A DNA stretch of 64,000 bases, taken from assembly GCA_910583765.1 (NCBI GenBank), contig CAJTYS010000017.1, positions 13,231 through 77,230 on the forward strand. The letters are read 5' to 3'. This document shows, piece by piece, positions 16,504 through 24,628 of the stretch. The position numbers and the translations under genes were made by a program. The DNA is from an uncultured Eubacteriales bacterium (GTDB taxonomy: Bacteria; Bacillota; Clostridia; Peptostreptococcales; Anaerovoracaceae). The notes beneath the pieces were generated by a model. It saw only the letters and a list, made by a program, of their open reading frames with translations, was not told where the DNA came from and searched no databases. Each line of letters begins with the position of its first letter. Position 1 is the first letter of the stretch.

Positions 16504-17472
16504 TCAGGAATCAGCTGCGTCTTCAATGAACTGGAGCATCTCTCTTTCATACATTTCCCCATGATCCCAATAAACATCCGTATGACTGCTGTCTTCCACT
16601 GTGATGATTTGCTTTTTATTGTTTTTCATGGCTCTGTACACATCGCCCCCCATATGATAAGGGGTGACTCGATCTTTTTTCGTGTTGAACACCAAGACCG
16701 GCACAGTGGTTTCCCGCACATAATCGCAGACATTGCCTTCTTTATAGCTGTAGCCAAGGCGCAGCCAAGTGGCCAGGCTCCCCATTTTCATCTTGAATCC
16801 CGCAGGAAGCCAGGCCGCTTTTCTGGTGAGAAAAACGTCGATGATCTCTTCCATGTCGCTGACCGGACAGTCCAAAATAGCGAAGTCCAAGTTCTGCTGC
16901 GCTTCTTTGGTGCCCAAATAAAAGCCAATGGTCGCGCCGCCAATGGAGGAACCCCAGCCTCCTACCATCTGCGACTCTCCGGCCCTCTGCCGCACGTAGT
17001 CCACGCAGTCCTTGAAATCCTTGCTTTCCCAAAAGCCGCAGGTCATGTATTTTGCCTGATTTTCGCCGGAATCCCGCTGGTCATATGTCAGGATGTTGAA
17101 GCCGTGGGCCATGAGCATCTTAGCCACCGGATAGCCTGTGAGCCGGTTTCCATTGAGACCGTGAGCCATGACAACGGTTTTTCGTTTCCAATCGCCGTCA
17201 ATGCTCAAATAATTGGCCGGTATCATATGCTCATCAAAAGTGGATGGGATCTCCACCACATCCACATGATACTGGGCTTCAAACGCATCCACATCAAAGC
17301 CATGCCTGGCCAGAGACTCTTTCTTGCACGCCAGAGGCCGCCGTTCCTGATTGACCGCATGGATGGAAACATCATAAACATACATGCCTGTTGCCCCGCA
17401 GACGGCTCCGGACAAAACTAACACGCATATGATCACAATCGCCGTGATTTTTATTGTTTTCTTGTTCTTCAT
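16504..17472 (-). CDS. membrane-anchored alpha/beta hydrolase
   Basis: About 322 aa. An N-terminal hydrophobic segment (about 6-28) looks like an uncleaved anchor or signal peptide, placing the domain outside the membrane. The fold is shown by the oxyanion region VVMAHGLNGNR (about 99-109), the nucleophile elbow GWGSSIGG (about 171-178) and a C-terminal SSHTDVYWDH segment with the likely catalytic His. The closest general class is the YqkD/BAAT-like extracytoplasmic hydrolase group. A TTG at 17493 would add seven residues; neither start has a good ribosome site, and ATG 17470-17472 was preferred. Single gene, substrate unknown. Confidence 0.85.
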   Translation of the reverse strand: MKNKKTIKITAIVIICVLVLSGAVCGATGMYVYDVSIHAVNQERRPLACKKESLARHGFDVDAFEAQYHVDVVEIPSTFDEHMIPANYLSIDGDWKRKTVVMAHGLNGNRLTGYPVAKMLMAHGFNILTYDQRDSGENQAKYMTCGFWESKDFKDCVDYVRQRAGESQMVGGWGSSIGGATIGFYLGTKEAQQNLDFAILDCPVSDMEEIIDVFLTRKAAWLPAGFKMKMGSLATWLRLGYSYKEGNVCDYVRETTVPVLVFNTKKDRVTPYHMGGDVYRAMKNNKKQIITVEDSSHTDVYWDHGEMYEREMLQFIEDAADS

Positions 17473-17534
17473 ATTGATATACTTATGCGCCAATACACTG
17501 GTAAATCACTTTTTGCGCGCTTTTCCCGCACCTG

Positions 17535-18110
17535 CTATTCCACGATGATGCCTGTGGCTGACAGCAGGCGGATGGCATCGGGAAAGGAGAACTTGGCCTT
17601 TTTCAGTTTGTTGTTTTCCAGGGATATGCCATAATCTGTCGCATCCCGAAAATCCGCGCCCATCAAGTTGTTTTGCTGGAAATTCACATCCTTTAGCCCT
17701 GTGCGCCGGAACAGGCTGTCTCGCAAATCGCACTGCTGGAAGGTGCTGCCCTGCAGATCACAATCCGAGAAATCGAATTTCTTCATTTTGAAACTGATGA
17801 ACAGATTGTGTTTCAGGGTGCATTCTTCAAAGGCGGAAAAGGGCATCATCACATTGTTTTCCCGCTCCACATCATTCCATGCCATGCCCACCAGGGAGCA
17901 GCGGGAAAAGCGATTGTCAATGGCATCTGTGAACCGATATCGATTGTTTAAAATCACGCAGTCCTGGAAGGTGCAGCTTTTGAAACTGCAGTGCCGGAGC
18001 TCTGTTTCGTAGATGCGGCACTTGCGAAAAACACAGTCCGCAAAGGTCATATCCTCGATGAGCTTGCCTTCATATTGTAAATTTTCAAAGGTTTCATTTT
18101 CGTATAACAT
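17535..18110 (-). CDS. pentapeptide-repeat protein
   Basis: A 191-aa protein of A(D/N)LXX-type repeats forming a right-handed quadrilateral beta helix, for example DMTFADCVFRKCRIYETELR near residues 20-39 and GADFRDATDYG near the C terminus. Several coils use Cys in place of Ala, as in CSFKSCTFQDCVIL. No transmembrane segment or extra domain is present. Members such as Qnr and MfpA protect DNA gyrase, but no feature here proves that role. A GGAG site lies about 14 nt before the ATG, which is rather far. Single gene. Confidence 0.88.
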   Translation of the reverse strand: MLYENETFENLQYEGKLIEDMTFADCVFRKCRIYETELRHCSFKSCTFQDCVILNNRYRFTDAIDNRFSRCSLVGMAWNDVERENNVMMPFSAFEECTLKHNLFISFKMKKFDFSDCDLQGSTFQQCDLRDSLFRRTGLKDVNFQQNNLMGADFRDATDYGISLENNKLKKAKFSFPDAIRLLSATGIIVE

Positions 18111-18319
18111 GGAATGGTTGCTTCTCCGTTTCCTTTATGCTCTGTCCTTGATGCTGATTGCCCCAGCGCTTTTATTTTCTGCGCTCTTTACATCCTAATT
18201 GTATACTATGGCTCCTGTTTTTTCAAGGCATAGGCAAACACTGAACATACATTTTCCTAAATCATTGTTCATATTGTAACACAATATTTAGATCTTGCAA
18301 AACAACAATGTTGATTTTA

Positions 18320-18374
18320 TTGACATTATCCTCATCAAATCATATAATAAACTCAACGGGAATCTTATTCCCGT
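18320..18374 (+). promoter_or_regulatory. promoter and palindromic operator of the relB-yafQ-like operon
   Basis: TTGACA (18320-18325), 17-nt spacer and TATAAT (18343-18348) form a consensus promoter. The palindrome ACGGGAAT-CTT-ATTCCCGT (18356-18374) overlaps the expected transcription start and is a likely RelB-type autorepression site. Confidence 0.75.
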
Positions 18375-18424
18375 GATTTGTGTCATAAAAGTATCTATTG
18401 ATATTTAGAAAGGGGATCGACCAT

Positions 18425-18706
18425 ATGGCTACAACAAATATTAATGTCCGCGTAGACTCTGCGCTAAAGCAGGAGGCAGAGACGCTTTTTCATGACTTGG
18501 GCTTGAACATGTCCTCTGCCATTACAATGTTCCTGCGTTCTGCGCTTAATTATGACGGGATCCCGTTTGAAGTGAAACGTCCGGCCCCTAACGCAGAAAC
18601 AAGAGCCGCTCTTGATGAATATGAGGACATGCGAAAAAATCCTGATGCGTATAAACGTTACCAAACTTTTGATGAGGTCCTTGATGAGGTCCTGACTGAT
18701 GCTTGA
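18425..18706 (+). CDS. RelB/DinJ family antitoxin
   Basis: A 93-aa protein with an N-terminal ribbon-helix-helix (TNINVRVDSALKQEAETLF then GLNMSSAITMFLR) and a C-terminal acidic tail for toxin binding. The ATG at 18425 has GGGGAT upstream; the in-frame start at 18398 does not. Its last 8 bases overlap the YafQ-type toxin gene, the usual arrangement. It should repress its own operon through the palindrome at 18356-18374. Confidence 0.93.
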   Translation: MATTNINVRVDSALKQEAETLFHDLGLNMSSAITMFLRSALNYDGIPFEVKRPAPNAETRAALDEYEDMRKNPDAYKRYQTFDEVLDEVLTDA

Positions 18707-18971
18707 AATCGTACCGTCCAACCAGTTCAAAAAGGATTTGAAGCTGGCAAAAAAACGTGGCTGTAATATCAATCATTTACGAAAGGTCATCCATGCATTG
18801 GCTCAAGATCAGCAACTAGCGCCAAAATATCGTGATCATGGATTAACAGGCAATTATCGTGGATTTCGTGAATGCCACATTGAACCAGATTGGCTTCTTA
18901 TTTATCGAATTGATCAGGATGTTCTTGAATTATTTCTATTTCGTACAGGTACACATTCTGATTTGTCTTAA
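18699..18971 (+). CDS. YafQ family RelE-type mRNA interferase toxin
   Basis: A 90-aa RelE-superfamily toxin. The YafQ pattern is complete: KYRDHGLTGNYRGFRECHIE followed by PDWLLIYRI and FRTGTHSDLS at the C terminus, including the His and Asp residues used for ribosome-dependent mRNA cleavage. It overlaps its antitoxin gene by 8 bases. A related pair is encoded at 39792-40329. Confidence 0.93.
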   Translation: MLEIVPSNQFKKDLKLAKKRGCNINHLRKVIHALAQDQQLAPKYRDHGLTGNYRGFRECHIEPDWLLIYRIDQDVLELFLFRTGTHSDLS

Positions 18972-18975
18972 TATA

Positions 18976-19066
18976 CAACAAAGTCAGCTATGCCGTTCTT
19001 CTTTCAACAGAAAATTTTGTTGATATTCCGGAAATAGCACAAACAATATTTCTTATGTTATAAAAA
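18976..19066 (+). repeat. full-length copy (about 90 bp) of the dispersed intergenic repeat
   Basis: Begins ACAACAAAGTCAGCTATGCC, runs through TTTTGTTGATATTCCGGAAA and ends with ATATTTCTTATGTTATAAAA. It aligns along its whole length with 55210-55302. Confidence 0.6.
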
Positions 19067-19067
19067 C

Positions 19068-19108
19068 ACTTGGAGCAAAGAAACCCTACCGGCCTCTTTG
19101 CTCCAAGT
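19068..19108 (-). terminator. terminator of the dipeptidase gene
   Basis: Perfect 13-bp arms ACTTGGAGCAAAG / CTTTGCTCCAAGT; on the minus strand the stem is followed by GTTTTTA. It also separates the convergent toxin gene. Confidence 0.85.
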
Positions 19109-19137
19109 CATATGCGGACTGATCTTATCTTGCTGTC

Positions 19138-20559
19138 CTATTCCCACTCCATCCGGCAGATCTCGCTGAGCGCTTCGTAATAGATCTCGCCTGCCAGCAG
19201 CAGCTTTTCTATGGAAACATACTCGTTGGGCTCGTGGGCCAGTTCCTTTTCATCTGGGAACACCGGCCCGAAAGCCACGGCGTTTGGCAGCGCCCGGGCA
19301 TAGGTCGCACCGCCAATAGCGATAGGCTCCGCCGCCGAATCCTTTGTCATCCTGGCATACACGCCCATGAGGAGCTCTACGAATTTGTCATCCTGTTCAA
19401 AATACACAGGCAGCATGTGATCTGCGAACACCACATCGAAGGCGCTTTCCGCAAAGCCGTCTGCCACCTTTTTCTCGATGTCCTCAAAGGCGAAGCTCGC
19501 CGGATAGCGAATGCTGGCCGCCAGCTCTATGACCCCATCATCCTTCATGGCAATGGTCCCGATATTGAAAGTCAGGCTGCCCGATTCCGCGTCACTGCAG
19601 TCGCAGCTGCTGGCCGCACCGGTGTGGTCCATGCCAATGCGGGCGTTGTAGCTGTCCACCAGCTGCTGGTGGGAAAAGCTGAGTTTGGGGAAACTGCCCA
19701 GCAGCCCCATTAGCTGAGAGATGGCATTCACGCCCTTTTCAGGATTCATGGCATGGGCGCTTTTGCCAGTCACGGACACGGTAACGATATTCCCGCCGCA
19801 AGCCACTTTCCCATCGACTCCCTGTGCCTCGATCACTTCTGAAATGGAGGCAGACACGGATTCCACCTGATCCGCGGCAGCTCTTAATTTTGCCTGCGCC
19901 CTAGCTGGCACCACGTTTCTGGCAAGGCCGCCTTCTATGGAAATCAGTTCCACTTCTGCGTCAGGGCTCGCGCAAGAATTTCCATGATAAACGAAATTCA
20001 CATCGTACAGCCCTTTCTCACAATAGATCAAGGGGAACATCCCGTCTGGAATGATGGAATACCTAGGAAACTCTTTTCTAACCCGCTTGTAATGTTTCAT
20101 ATCATCCCAATCTTCCTCTTCATTGGTCCCCACGATGATACGGATGGTCACATTGGCCGGAATCTTCCCATCATCCATCAGCTTTTTCACGGCGTGCATG
20201 CAGACCACCAGCGGGCCTTTGTCATCCGAGCTGCCTCTGCCGTAGAGCTTTCCGTCAATGACTTGTGGCTCGAAGGGCTCTGTGTTCCAGCCCTCCCCAG
20301 CGGCCACCACGTCCGAGTGGCACAGGATGCCGATCAGGTCTGGCCCGTTTCCCATGTCCATTTCTCCTACATACCCATCGATGTTTCTCGTCACGAACCC
20401 CATATCCTGGCCTTTTCGCAATATTTCGTCCAGACACTTTTTCACATTTTCCCCAAAAGGCGCTTCTTCGCTCTTTTTCTCGCTGAGGATGGAAGGGATC
20501 CTGACCAGGTCCATAATGTCCGCAATGATTTTTTTCGTCTGTTCATTAAACCGCTCCAT
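19138..20559 (-). CDS. Sapep/PepV-type M20 metallodipeptidase
   Basis: A 473-aa cytosolic dipeptidase of the M20 family. Metal ligands are visible in ILCHSDVV (about 78-85), YGRGSSDDKGP (about 107-117) and GTNEEEDW (about 148-155), with a lid/dimer domain in the middle and the C-terminal GGATYAR motif (about 422-428). The length and motifs fit the Sapep (Mn2+-dependent) group. AGGAGG precedes the ATG. The NCS1-type permease gene ends 22 bp upstream on the same strand, so the two are probably cotranscribed; imported amides or peptides may be its substrates. Confidence 0.92.
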   Translation of the reverse strand: MERFNEQTKKIIADIMDLVRIPSILSEKKSEEAPFGENVKKCLDEILRKGQDMGFVTRNIDGYVGEMDMGNGPDLIGILCHSDVVAAGEGWNTEPFEPQVIDGKLYGRGSSDDKGPLVVCMHAVKKLMDDGKIPANVTIRIIVGTNEEEDWDDMKHYKRVRKEFPRYSIIPDGMFPLIYCEKGLYDVNFVYHGNSCASPDAEVELISIEGGLARNVVPARAQAKLRAAADQVESVSASISEVIEAQGVDGKVACGGNIVTVSVTGKSAHAMNPEKGVNAISQLMGLLGSFPKLSFSHQQLVDSYNARIGMDHTGAASSCDCSDAESGSLTFNIGTIAMKDDGVIELAASIRYPASFAFEDIEKKVADGFAESAFDVVFADHMLPVYFEQDDKFVELLMGVYARMTKDSAAEPIAIGGATYARALPNAVAFGPVFPDEKELAHEPNEYVSIEKLLLAGEIYYEALSEICRMEWE

Positions 20560-20581
20560 GATTTTCCTCCTACTCTATGCG

Positions 20582-21880
20582 TTATGAAATCAACGTCTCC
20601 CCGTCATAATCCGTCACTTCCTGCGGCGTTGGCAAAACTTTGTAAAGGACAACGTACAGCACGCCTGACAGCAGGAATCCCAGGAACAGGCCCATCGGCA
20701 GGAAGTAAGTGGCCACGATCCCTAAAATCCAGGAAACGAATCCCGGTATGTTCAGGACCTTGGTGTACTTCCAGTTTTCCGGCCTTCCCTTTCTGATCAG
20801 ATAATAGTCTGCCAGCATGACGCTTGCCACAGGGAAGAAGAACACGCCCAGCAGGTTAGTGAAAGCGTCCATTTGCTTATCGAAGCCAAACAGCGCCAGA
20901 ATGGTTCCCACAACCCCTGCGATCAGTGTAGCAATGGCCCTTTTGTCATCTTTCAGGTTAAAGAACATAACCAAAGCGATCCCGCCGCTGTAAGCGTTGG
21001 TAGTGTTGGTGGTCCATGTGGCCAGGATCAGGGCGATCAGACCAAAGGAAGGGATGCCCGCCTGGGTCAGAATGATGCTGATGTCATATTCACCAGTCAG
21101 CTTGGTGAGGACAGCGCCCATGATCAGCAGAGCGATACCTGCCGGGCACAGCCCGACAAAGCTGGAAGCGAAAACGCCGCCTCTGCTTTTCTGATAGCGT
21201 GTCATATCTGGGGAGGTAGTCATGCCGCAGGCCAGGAAACTGAGGGTCAAAATAGCGCCTTCGGCAATGGACATCGGCTCTCCCTCCGGTGGCGTGTCCA
21301 CATCACCCATGCCATACTTGTTGATCGCCATGATCATGCCAACTAGAAATACCAAAAACAGGATCGGCACAGATATGGTGTTGAGCCATTTTAACCCGTC
21401 AATTCCTTTGACCGCTGTAGTCAGCATGACAATGCCCCATAAAGCGATGGAAATTTTCGCCGGAAAATCCAGGCCAAAGGAGCCTTTTAACATATTGGAA
21501 AAGGCTTCTCCACATACGACATTCTGCACTGCGAACCAGCCAAAAAAGGACACGGCGAGAATCAAAGACGTGACGATCCGGGCACCGCCCTGCCCAAAGC
21601 AGGATTTTGCCACCACTGCCGTAGGTCTTCCCAGGTCAGACCCCATCACGCCGATAAATGACATGATCAGTCCGGAAAGAAGATACCCGACCACGCCTGC
21701 GATAATCGCATCCTTCAGCGGCATGGCGTTGACCAGCATGCTGCCCAGCAGCAGGCAGGGCACGCAAATGTATGCGCCCGCTTGAATAAAGGCGATATTG
21801 ACCCAGCTTTTGCGCATCTCGTCAGGTACTACGTTCAAGGTTGTGGTTTCAACTGATGATTTTAATTTCTTTTCTTCCAT
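20582..21880 (-). CDS. NCS1 / cytosine-purine permease family transporter
   Basis: About 432 aa with 12 predicted membrane segments, a CodB-like carrier for cytosine, purines, allantoin, hydantoins or related compounds. Typical segments are MGSDLGRPTAVVAKSCFGQG (about 80-99), where NCS1 proteins bind substrate and cation, and ACGMTTSPDMTRYQ near residue 220. The start at 21878-21880 has AGGAG 10 nt upstream; the ATG at 21889 overlaps the site. It is divergent from an Asp/Glu/hydantoin-racemase-family gene and upstream of a dipeptidase, which suggests salvage of a hydantoin- or amide-type nitrogen source. Confidence 0.88.
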   Translation of the reverse strand: MEEKKLKSSVETTTLNVVPDEMRKSWVNIAFIQAGAYICVPCLLLGSMLVNAMPLKDAIIAGVVGYLLSGLIMSFIGVMGSDLGRPTAVVAKSCFGQGGARIVTSLILAVSFFGWFAVQNVVCGEAFSNMLKGSFGLDFPAKISIALWGIVMLTTAVKGIDGLKWLNTISVPILFLVFLVGMIMAINKYGMGDVDTPPEGEPMSIAEGAILTLSFLACGMTTSPDMTRYQKSRGGVFASSFVGLCPAGIALLIMGAVLTKLTGEYDISIILTQAGIPSFGLIALILATWTTNTTNAYSGGIALVMFFNLKDDKRAIATLIAGVVGTILALFGFDKQMDAFTNLLGVFFFPVASVMLADYYLIRKGRPENWKYTKVLNIPGFVSWILGIVATYFLPMGLFLGFLLSGVLYVVLYKVLPTPQEVTDYDGETLIS

Positions 21881-22130
21881 AGTGACCATTCTCCTTTTTA
21901 AAATAGTGATAATAACGATTTCTTACTTACCATAATCCCTGATTTTCACGGCACAAGCATTAAAATATTTTTAAAATAATTACAAAATTTTTTAGAATGT
22001 TTACAATTCTTTTTCTTTTCAGTTATGGTAATATGATGAGAAATAAAATTGCTTGGCCAGCCCTCTTGATTTTCGACATTTTGGAGGCCTTCAGAGGGCG
22101 GCTTTTGAGGAAACCTGTGGAGGTGCTTTT

Positions 22131-22874
22131 ATGAAGATCGCTTACCTTGATATTATCTTTGATGAAACTGAAATTTTTGAAGAACTGGTAATAGAGCTGA
22201 GAAAGCATGTTTCCGATGACACAGTCATTGACTACCATTATGTGACTGGCACGGATAATCTGGAATACATGGCTTTTGAGACTTTGGTGCTGCCGGCTCT
22301 GCTTTTTAAAATCAACGAAATGCGCAGCTTGGGGTACGATGCTGTGATCATCGGCTGCTTCTTTGACCCTGTTTTGGACGCTGCCAAGGAGTTGTATGAC
22401 GATATTATCATCGTGGGTGTTGGAGAGTCCGCCATTTTGACAGCGTTAAAGCTGGGAAAGACCTTTTCCATCATTGCCGCCAGGAGCAAGCATTTCCCGA
22501 AAATGCTGGAAGGGGTTGAGCGCATCGGCGTAAGGTCAAGGCTGGCTTCTCTCCGCTCTCTGGACATCAAAGTGTCTCAACTCCAGCAGGATCATGCGCT
22601 GCTGTCCAGGCGAATGGGAGAGGAAATTTCAAGAGCAGTGGAAGAAGATATGGCAGAAGTGATCGTGCTGGGCTGCACCATGGAAACCGGACAATACCGC
22701 CATTTGCAGGAAACTCACGGCGTTCCAGTCATCGATCCTACTGTGGCCGCCCTGATGCAGGCCAGGATGGAATTCGATTGCAGAAAGCATTGTGACTGGG
22801 GCTACTCACGGGCCTGCGCTTACGAGCAGCCGCCCGCTGATGAGGTGGAAAAGTTTTTGCGGATCAGGATTTGA
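22131..22874 (+). CDS. Asp/Glu/hydantoin racemase family protein
   Basis: About 247 aa, two-domain racemase fold with two symmetric catalytic cysteines. Candidates are Cys in VIIGCFFDP (about 76-84) and in VIVLGCTMETG (about 178-188). The family includes hydantoin, aspartate, glutamate and maleate enzymes; divergence from an NCS1 permease favours hydantoin or a similar cyclic amide. The start at 22131 has GGAGG upstream; in-frame codons back to 22053 lack one. It ends just ahead of the type I toxin/antisense locus. Confidence 0.85.
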   Translation: MKIAYLDIIFDETEIFEELVIELRKHVSDDTVIDYHYVTGTDNLEYMAFETLVLPALLFKINEMRSLGYDAVIIGCFFDPVLDAAKELYDDIIIVGVGESAILTALKLGKTFSIIAARSKHFPKMLEGVERIGVRSRLASLRSLDIKVSQLQQDHALLSRRMGEEISRAVEEDMAEVIVLGCTMETGQYRHLQETHGVPVIDPTVAALMQARMEFDCRKHCDWGYSRACAYEQPPADEVEKFLRIRI

Positions 22875-22906
22875 AAGTGGGAAACCCGCTTCCCTAAAGA
22901 AATCGC

Positions 22907-22935
22907 TTGAAACCTGGGATGGATTATGGTATATT
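22907..22935 (+). promoter_or_regulatory. promoter of an antisense RNA
   Basis: TTGAAA (22907-22912), 17-nt spacer, TATATT (22930-22935). It reads toward the small toxin gene on the opposite strand and no ORF follows it. Confidence 0.7.
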
Positions 22936-22941
22936 GAGCAT

Positions 22942-23066
22942 AAAGAAAGCAAAAGAAGAGGACACCTGCGCTAACAGGTGCCCAATGGAAGCTACCGATA
23001 GACGGTTAGCCCAAAGTATAAATTGGCTAAATAGCCGCCTTAGTTTTTCAGGCTAGGGCGGTTATT
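22942..23066 (+). ncRNA. candidate antitoxin RNA convergent with the 34-aa toxin gene
   Basis: The transcript expected from the promoter at 22907-22935 ends at a 9-bp stem (23035-23043 / 23053-23061) followed by TTATTT. It contains hairpins ACACCTG/CAGGTG and TTAGCC/GGCTAA. Its 3' end runs into the 3' end of the toxin mRNA on the minus strand, the layout of type I systems such as txpA/ratA and bsrG/SR4. Boundaries are estimated. Confidence 0.6.
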
Positions 23067-23166
23067 TCTGTGTCTTCCCATTATCTTTGCTACCGATGGC
23101 GTATCCGAGACCGAAACAGGTCAGGCACAAGCCAAGCACTGAAATCAATCCTTCAATCGTCAACAT
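23062..23166 (-). CDS. 34-aa hydrophobic type I toxin-like peptide
   Basis: Starts at ATG 23164-23166 after a strong AGGAGGG site. One hydrophobic segment (about 4-25, rich in Leu, Gly and Cys) precedes a charged tail ending in KTQK, resembling small holin-like toxins of Firmicutes. The ribosome site lies in TTAGCCCTC (plus-strand 23171-23179), which pairs with GAGGGCTAA at 23237-23245 in the mRNA leader, so translation could be blocked until processing, as in other type I toxin mRNAs. An antisense RNA is encoded from the other strand. Confidence 0.6.
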   Translation of the reverse strand: MLTIEGLISVLGLCLTCFGLGYAIGSKDNGKTQK

Positions 23167-23325
23167 TCGCTTAGCCCTCCTTTCCTAGATTCCCCTGTGG
23201 GTTTCTATGTAAACGGAGGGTCACAGTCCCTCCGGAGAGGGCTAACCGCCTACCATCTTGATAGTACCATAGAAAAATTTTACCATGGTTCGACAACGAT
23301 TTCAACAGATAAAAATTTGAGCAGC

Positions 23326-24487
23326 CTACTTGTCCAGCGGCGAACCATACAGCGCCCCTAGCTTTACAGCGATCGCCAACACTTCATGAAAGGCGATGTT
23401 GTCATCTTCTAATCCTAGCTCACCCTTCAGCTTGTTGATCCGATAGCGTACTGTGTTTTCATGCTGATTGACCCGCTGTGCCGCCAACTTGTAATTCCCC
23501 TTGTTTTCCACGTATTCCCGCACTGTGATCAACATGTCCGCTTCGTATTCTTCCGTAGTGCATCTGCGAACCGCTTTCATGAAGGCATCATAAAAAGCAG
23601 CAGCCGCATGGCTGTTTTTCAGTTCAAACAGCAGATGATACGTTGACAGCGGCGAAAAGGCCAGCTCCTTTTGCTCCAGGCAGACTGCCATTTTCAAGGC
23701 GCTTTTTGCTTCCAGAAGGGCCCTTTTCATGTCCCGCTGTTCGTAGATCATGCTCACGCCCATGCTGCGGATGTTGAAATTGTCGTACAATTGTCTGATG
23801 TTTCGATCAGGACTGGCAGCACAGGCATCTTCCTGCTTGCTGCTGACAATGTAATAATTCAGATCCCCTTCCTTGATATACACGCTGCTTTTCGTGTTCA
23901 GCGAATCCACATGGAAGTTGGCGTAGGTGATGTCAGACAAGATCTCGCCCTCAAAGCATGCCACTTGGATGTATCGGCCCAGATTGGAATTGAATCGATT
24001 GATGATCTCAATGGTTTCGTATTCAGATAAAGGTTCGTACATGATGCGCTGCAGGTAATTGGTCCTGGTTTGGTTCAAGGTTTCCACGGCAATGTAATCA
24101 TTGATAATGGATAAAATCTCTGCATAAGGGATGTCATCCTTCAGATAAAGGAGCGGGTAATCAGCGTCATCGCATTTTCTGCGGATGTTCTCTGTGATCA
24201 GGTCCATGTTGTCGTTAGGCACGATAATCAGACCGCTGCTTCCAAAATATAGGAGCGTGTCAAAATATTCTTCCACGACTTTTTCGTCTTTCCTGTAAAA
24301 TTGTGCCAGGCAGGTGAGGAACAAATCGCCTTCCTTGAAAATATTGACGTTTTCCTCTGCTCTGGTCAATAACAGATCAGCCACAGAAGCCCTTTTTACT
24401 GCCCTATATAAGCCGCCCCCCCCCCGCAAGAATTTTTGCGTTTTGAAGTTTTGGGGAATTCAATATGCTTTTCACTGATATGTACAT
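23326..24487 (-). CDS. PucR-family regulator, reading frame broken at a G10 tract
   Basis: A transcription factor with an N-terminal PucR sensor domain, a middle GGDEF-like region and a C-terminal PucR-type helix-turn-helix (NYKLAAQRVNQHENTVRYRI, about residues 330-349). The natural start is ATG 24485-24487 with GAGG upstream, giving MYISVKSIL then KILAGG. The downstream frame resumes as LYRAVKRASVADLLL. The two parts are joined by ten G residues (plus-strand C 24416-24425); nine or twelve would make one frame, ten gives a stop a few codons later. Phase variation, mutation or a sequencing error are all possible. Such regulators often control purine or amino-acid degradation; the nearby permease, racemase and Gate-domain protein are candidate targets. 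Confidence 0.85.
24416..24425. repeat. poly-C/poly-G tract of ten inside the PucR gene
   Basis: Homopolymer of ten C on the plus strand near codon 22 of the PucR-family gene, at the point where the reading frame shifts. Confidence 0.9.
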
Positions 24488-24628
24488 GCCTTACCTCGAT
24501 TCTTGCGATATGAACGACAAGGTCCGTATTTATTTTACCACAAGAAAAACCTTTGCCACAACTGTGATCTGGGGCCAGACGCAAATATTTCGCTTTTATA
24601 GCGTTCTAGTTCCTCTTTTCCTACACCT

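Noticed and set aside
24396..24584. 62-codon frame upstream of the PucR gene
   Set aside because: A shadow frame across the true N terminus of the PucR protein; no ribosome site.
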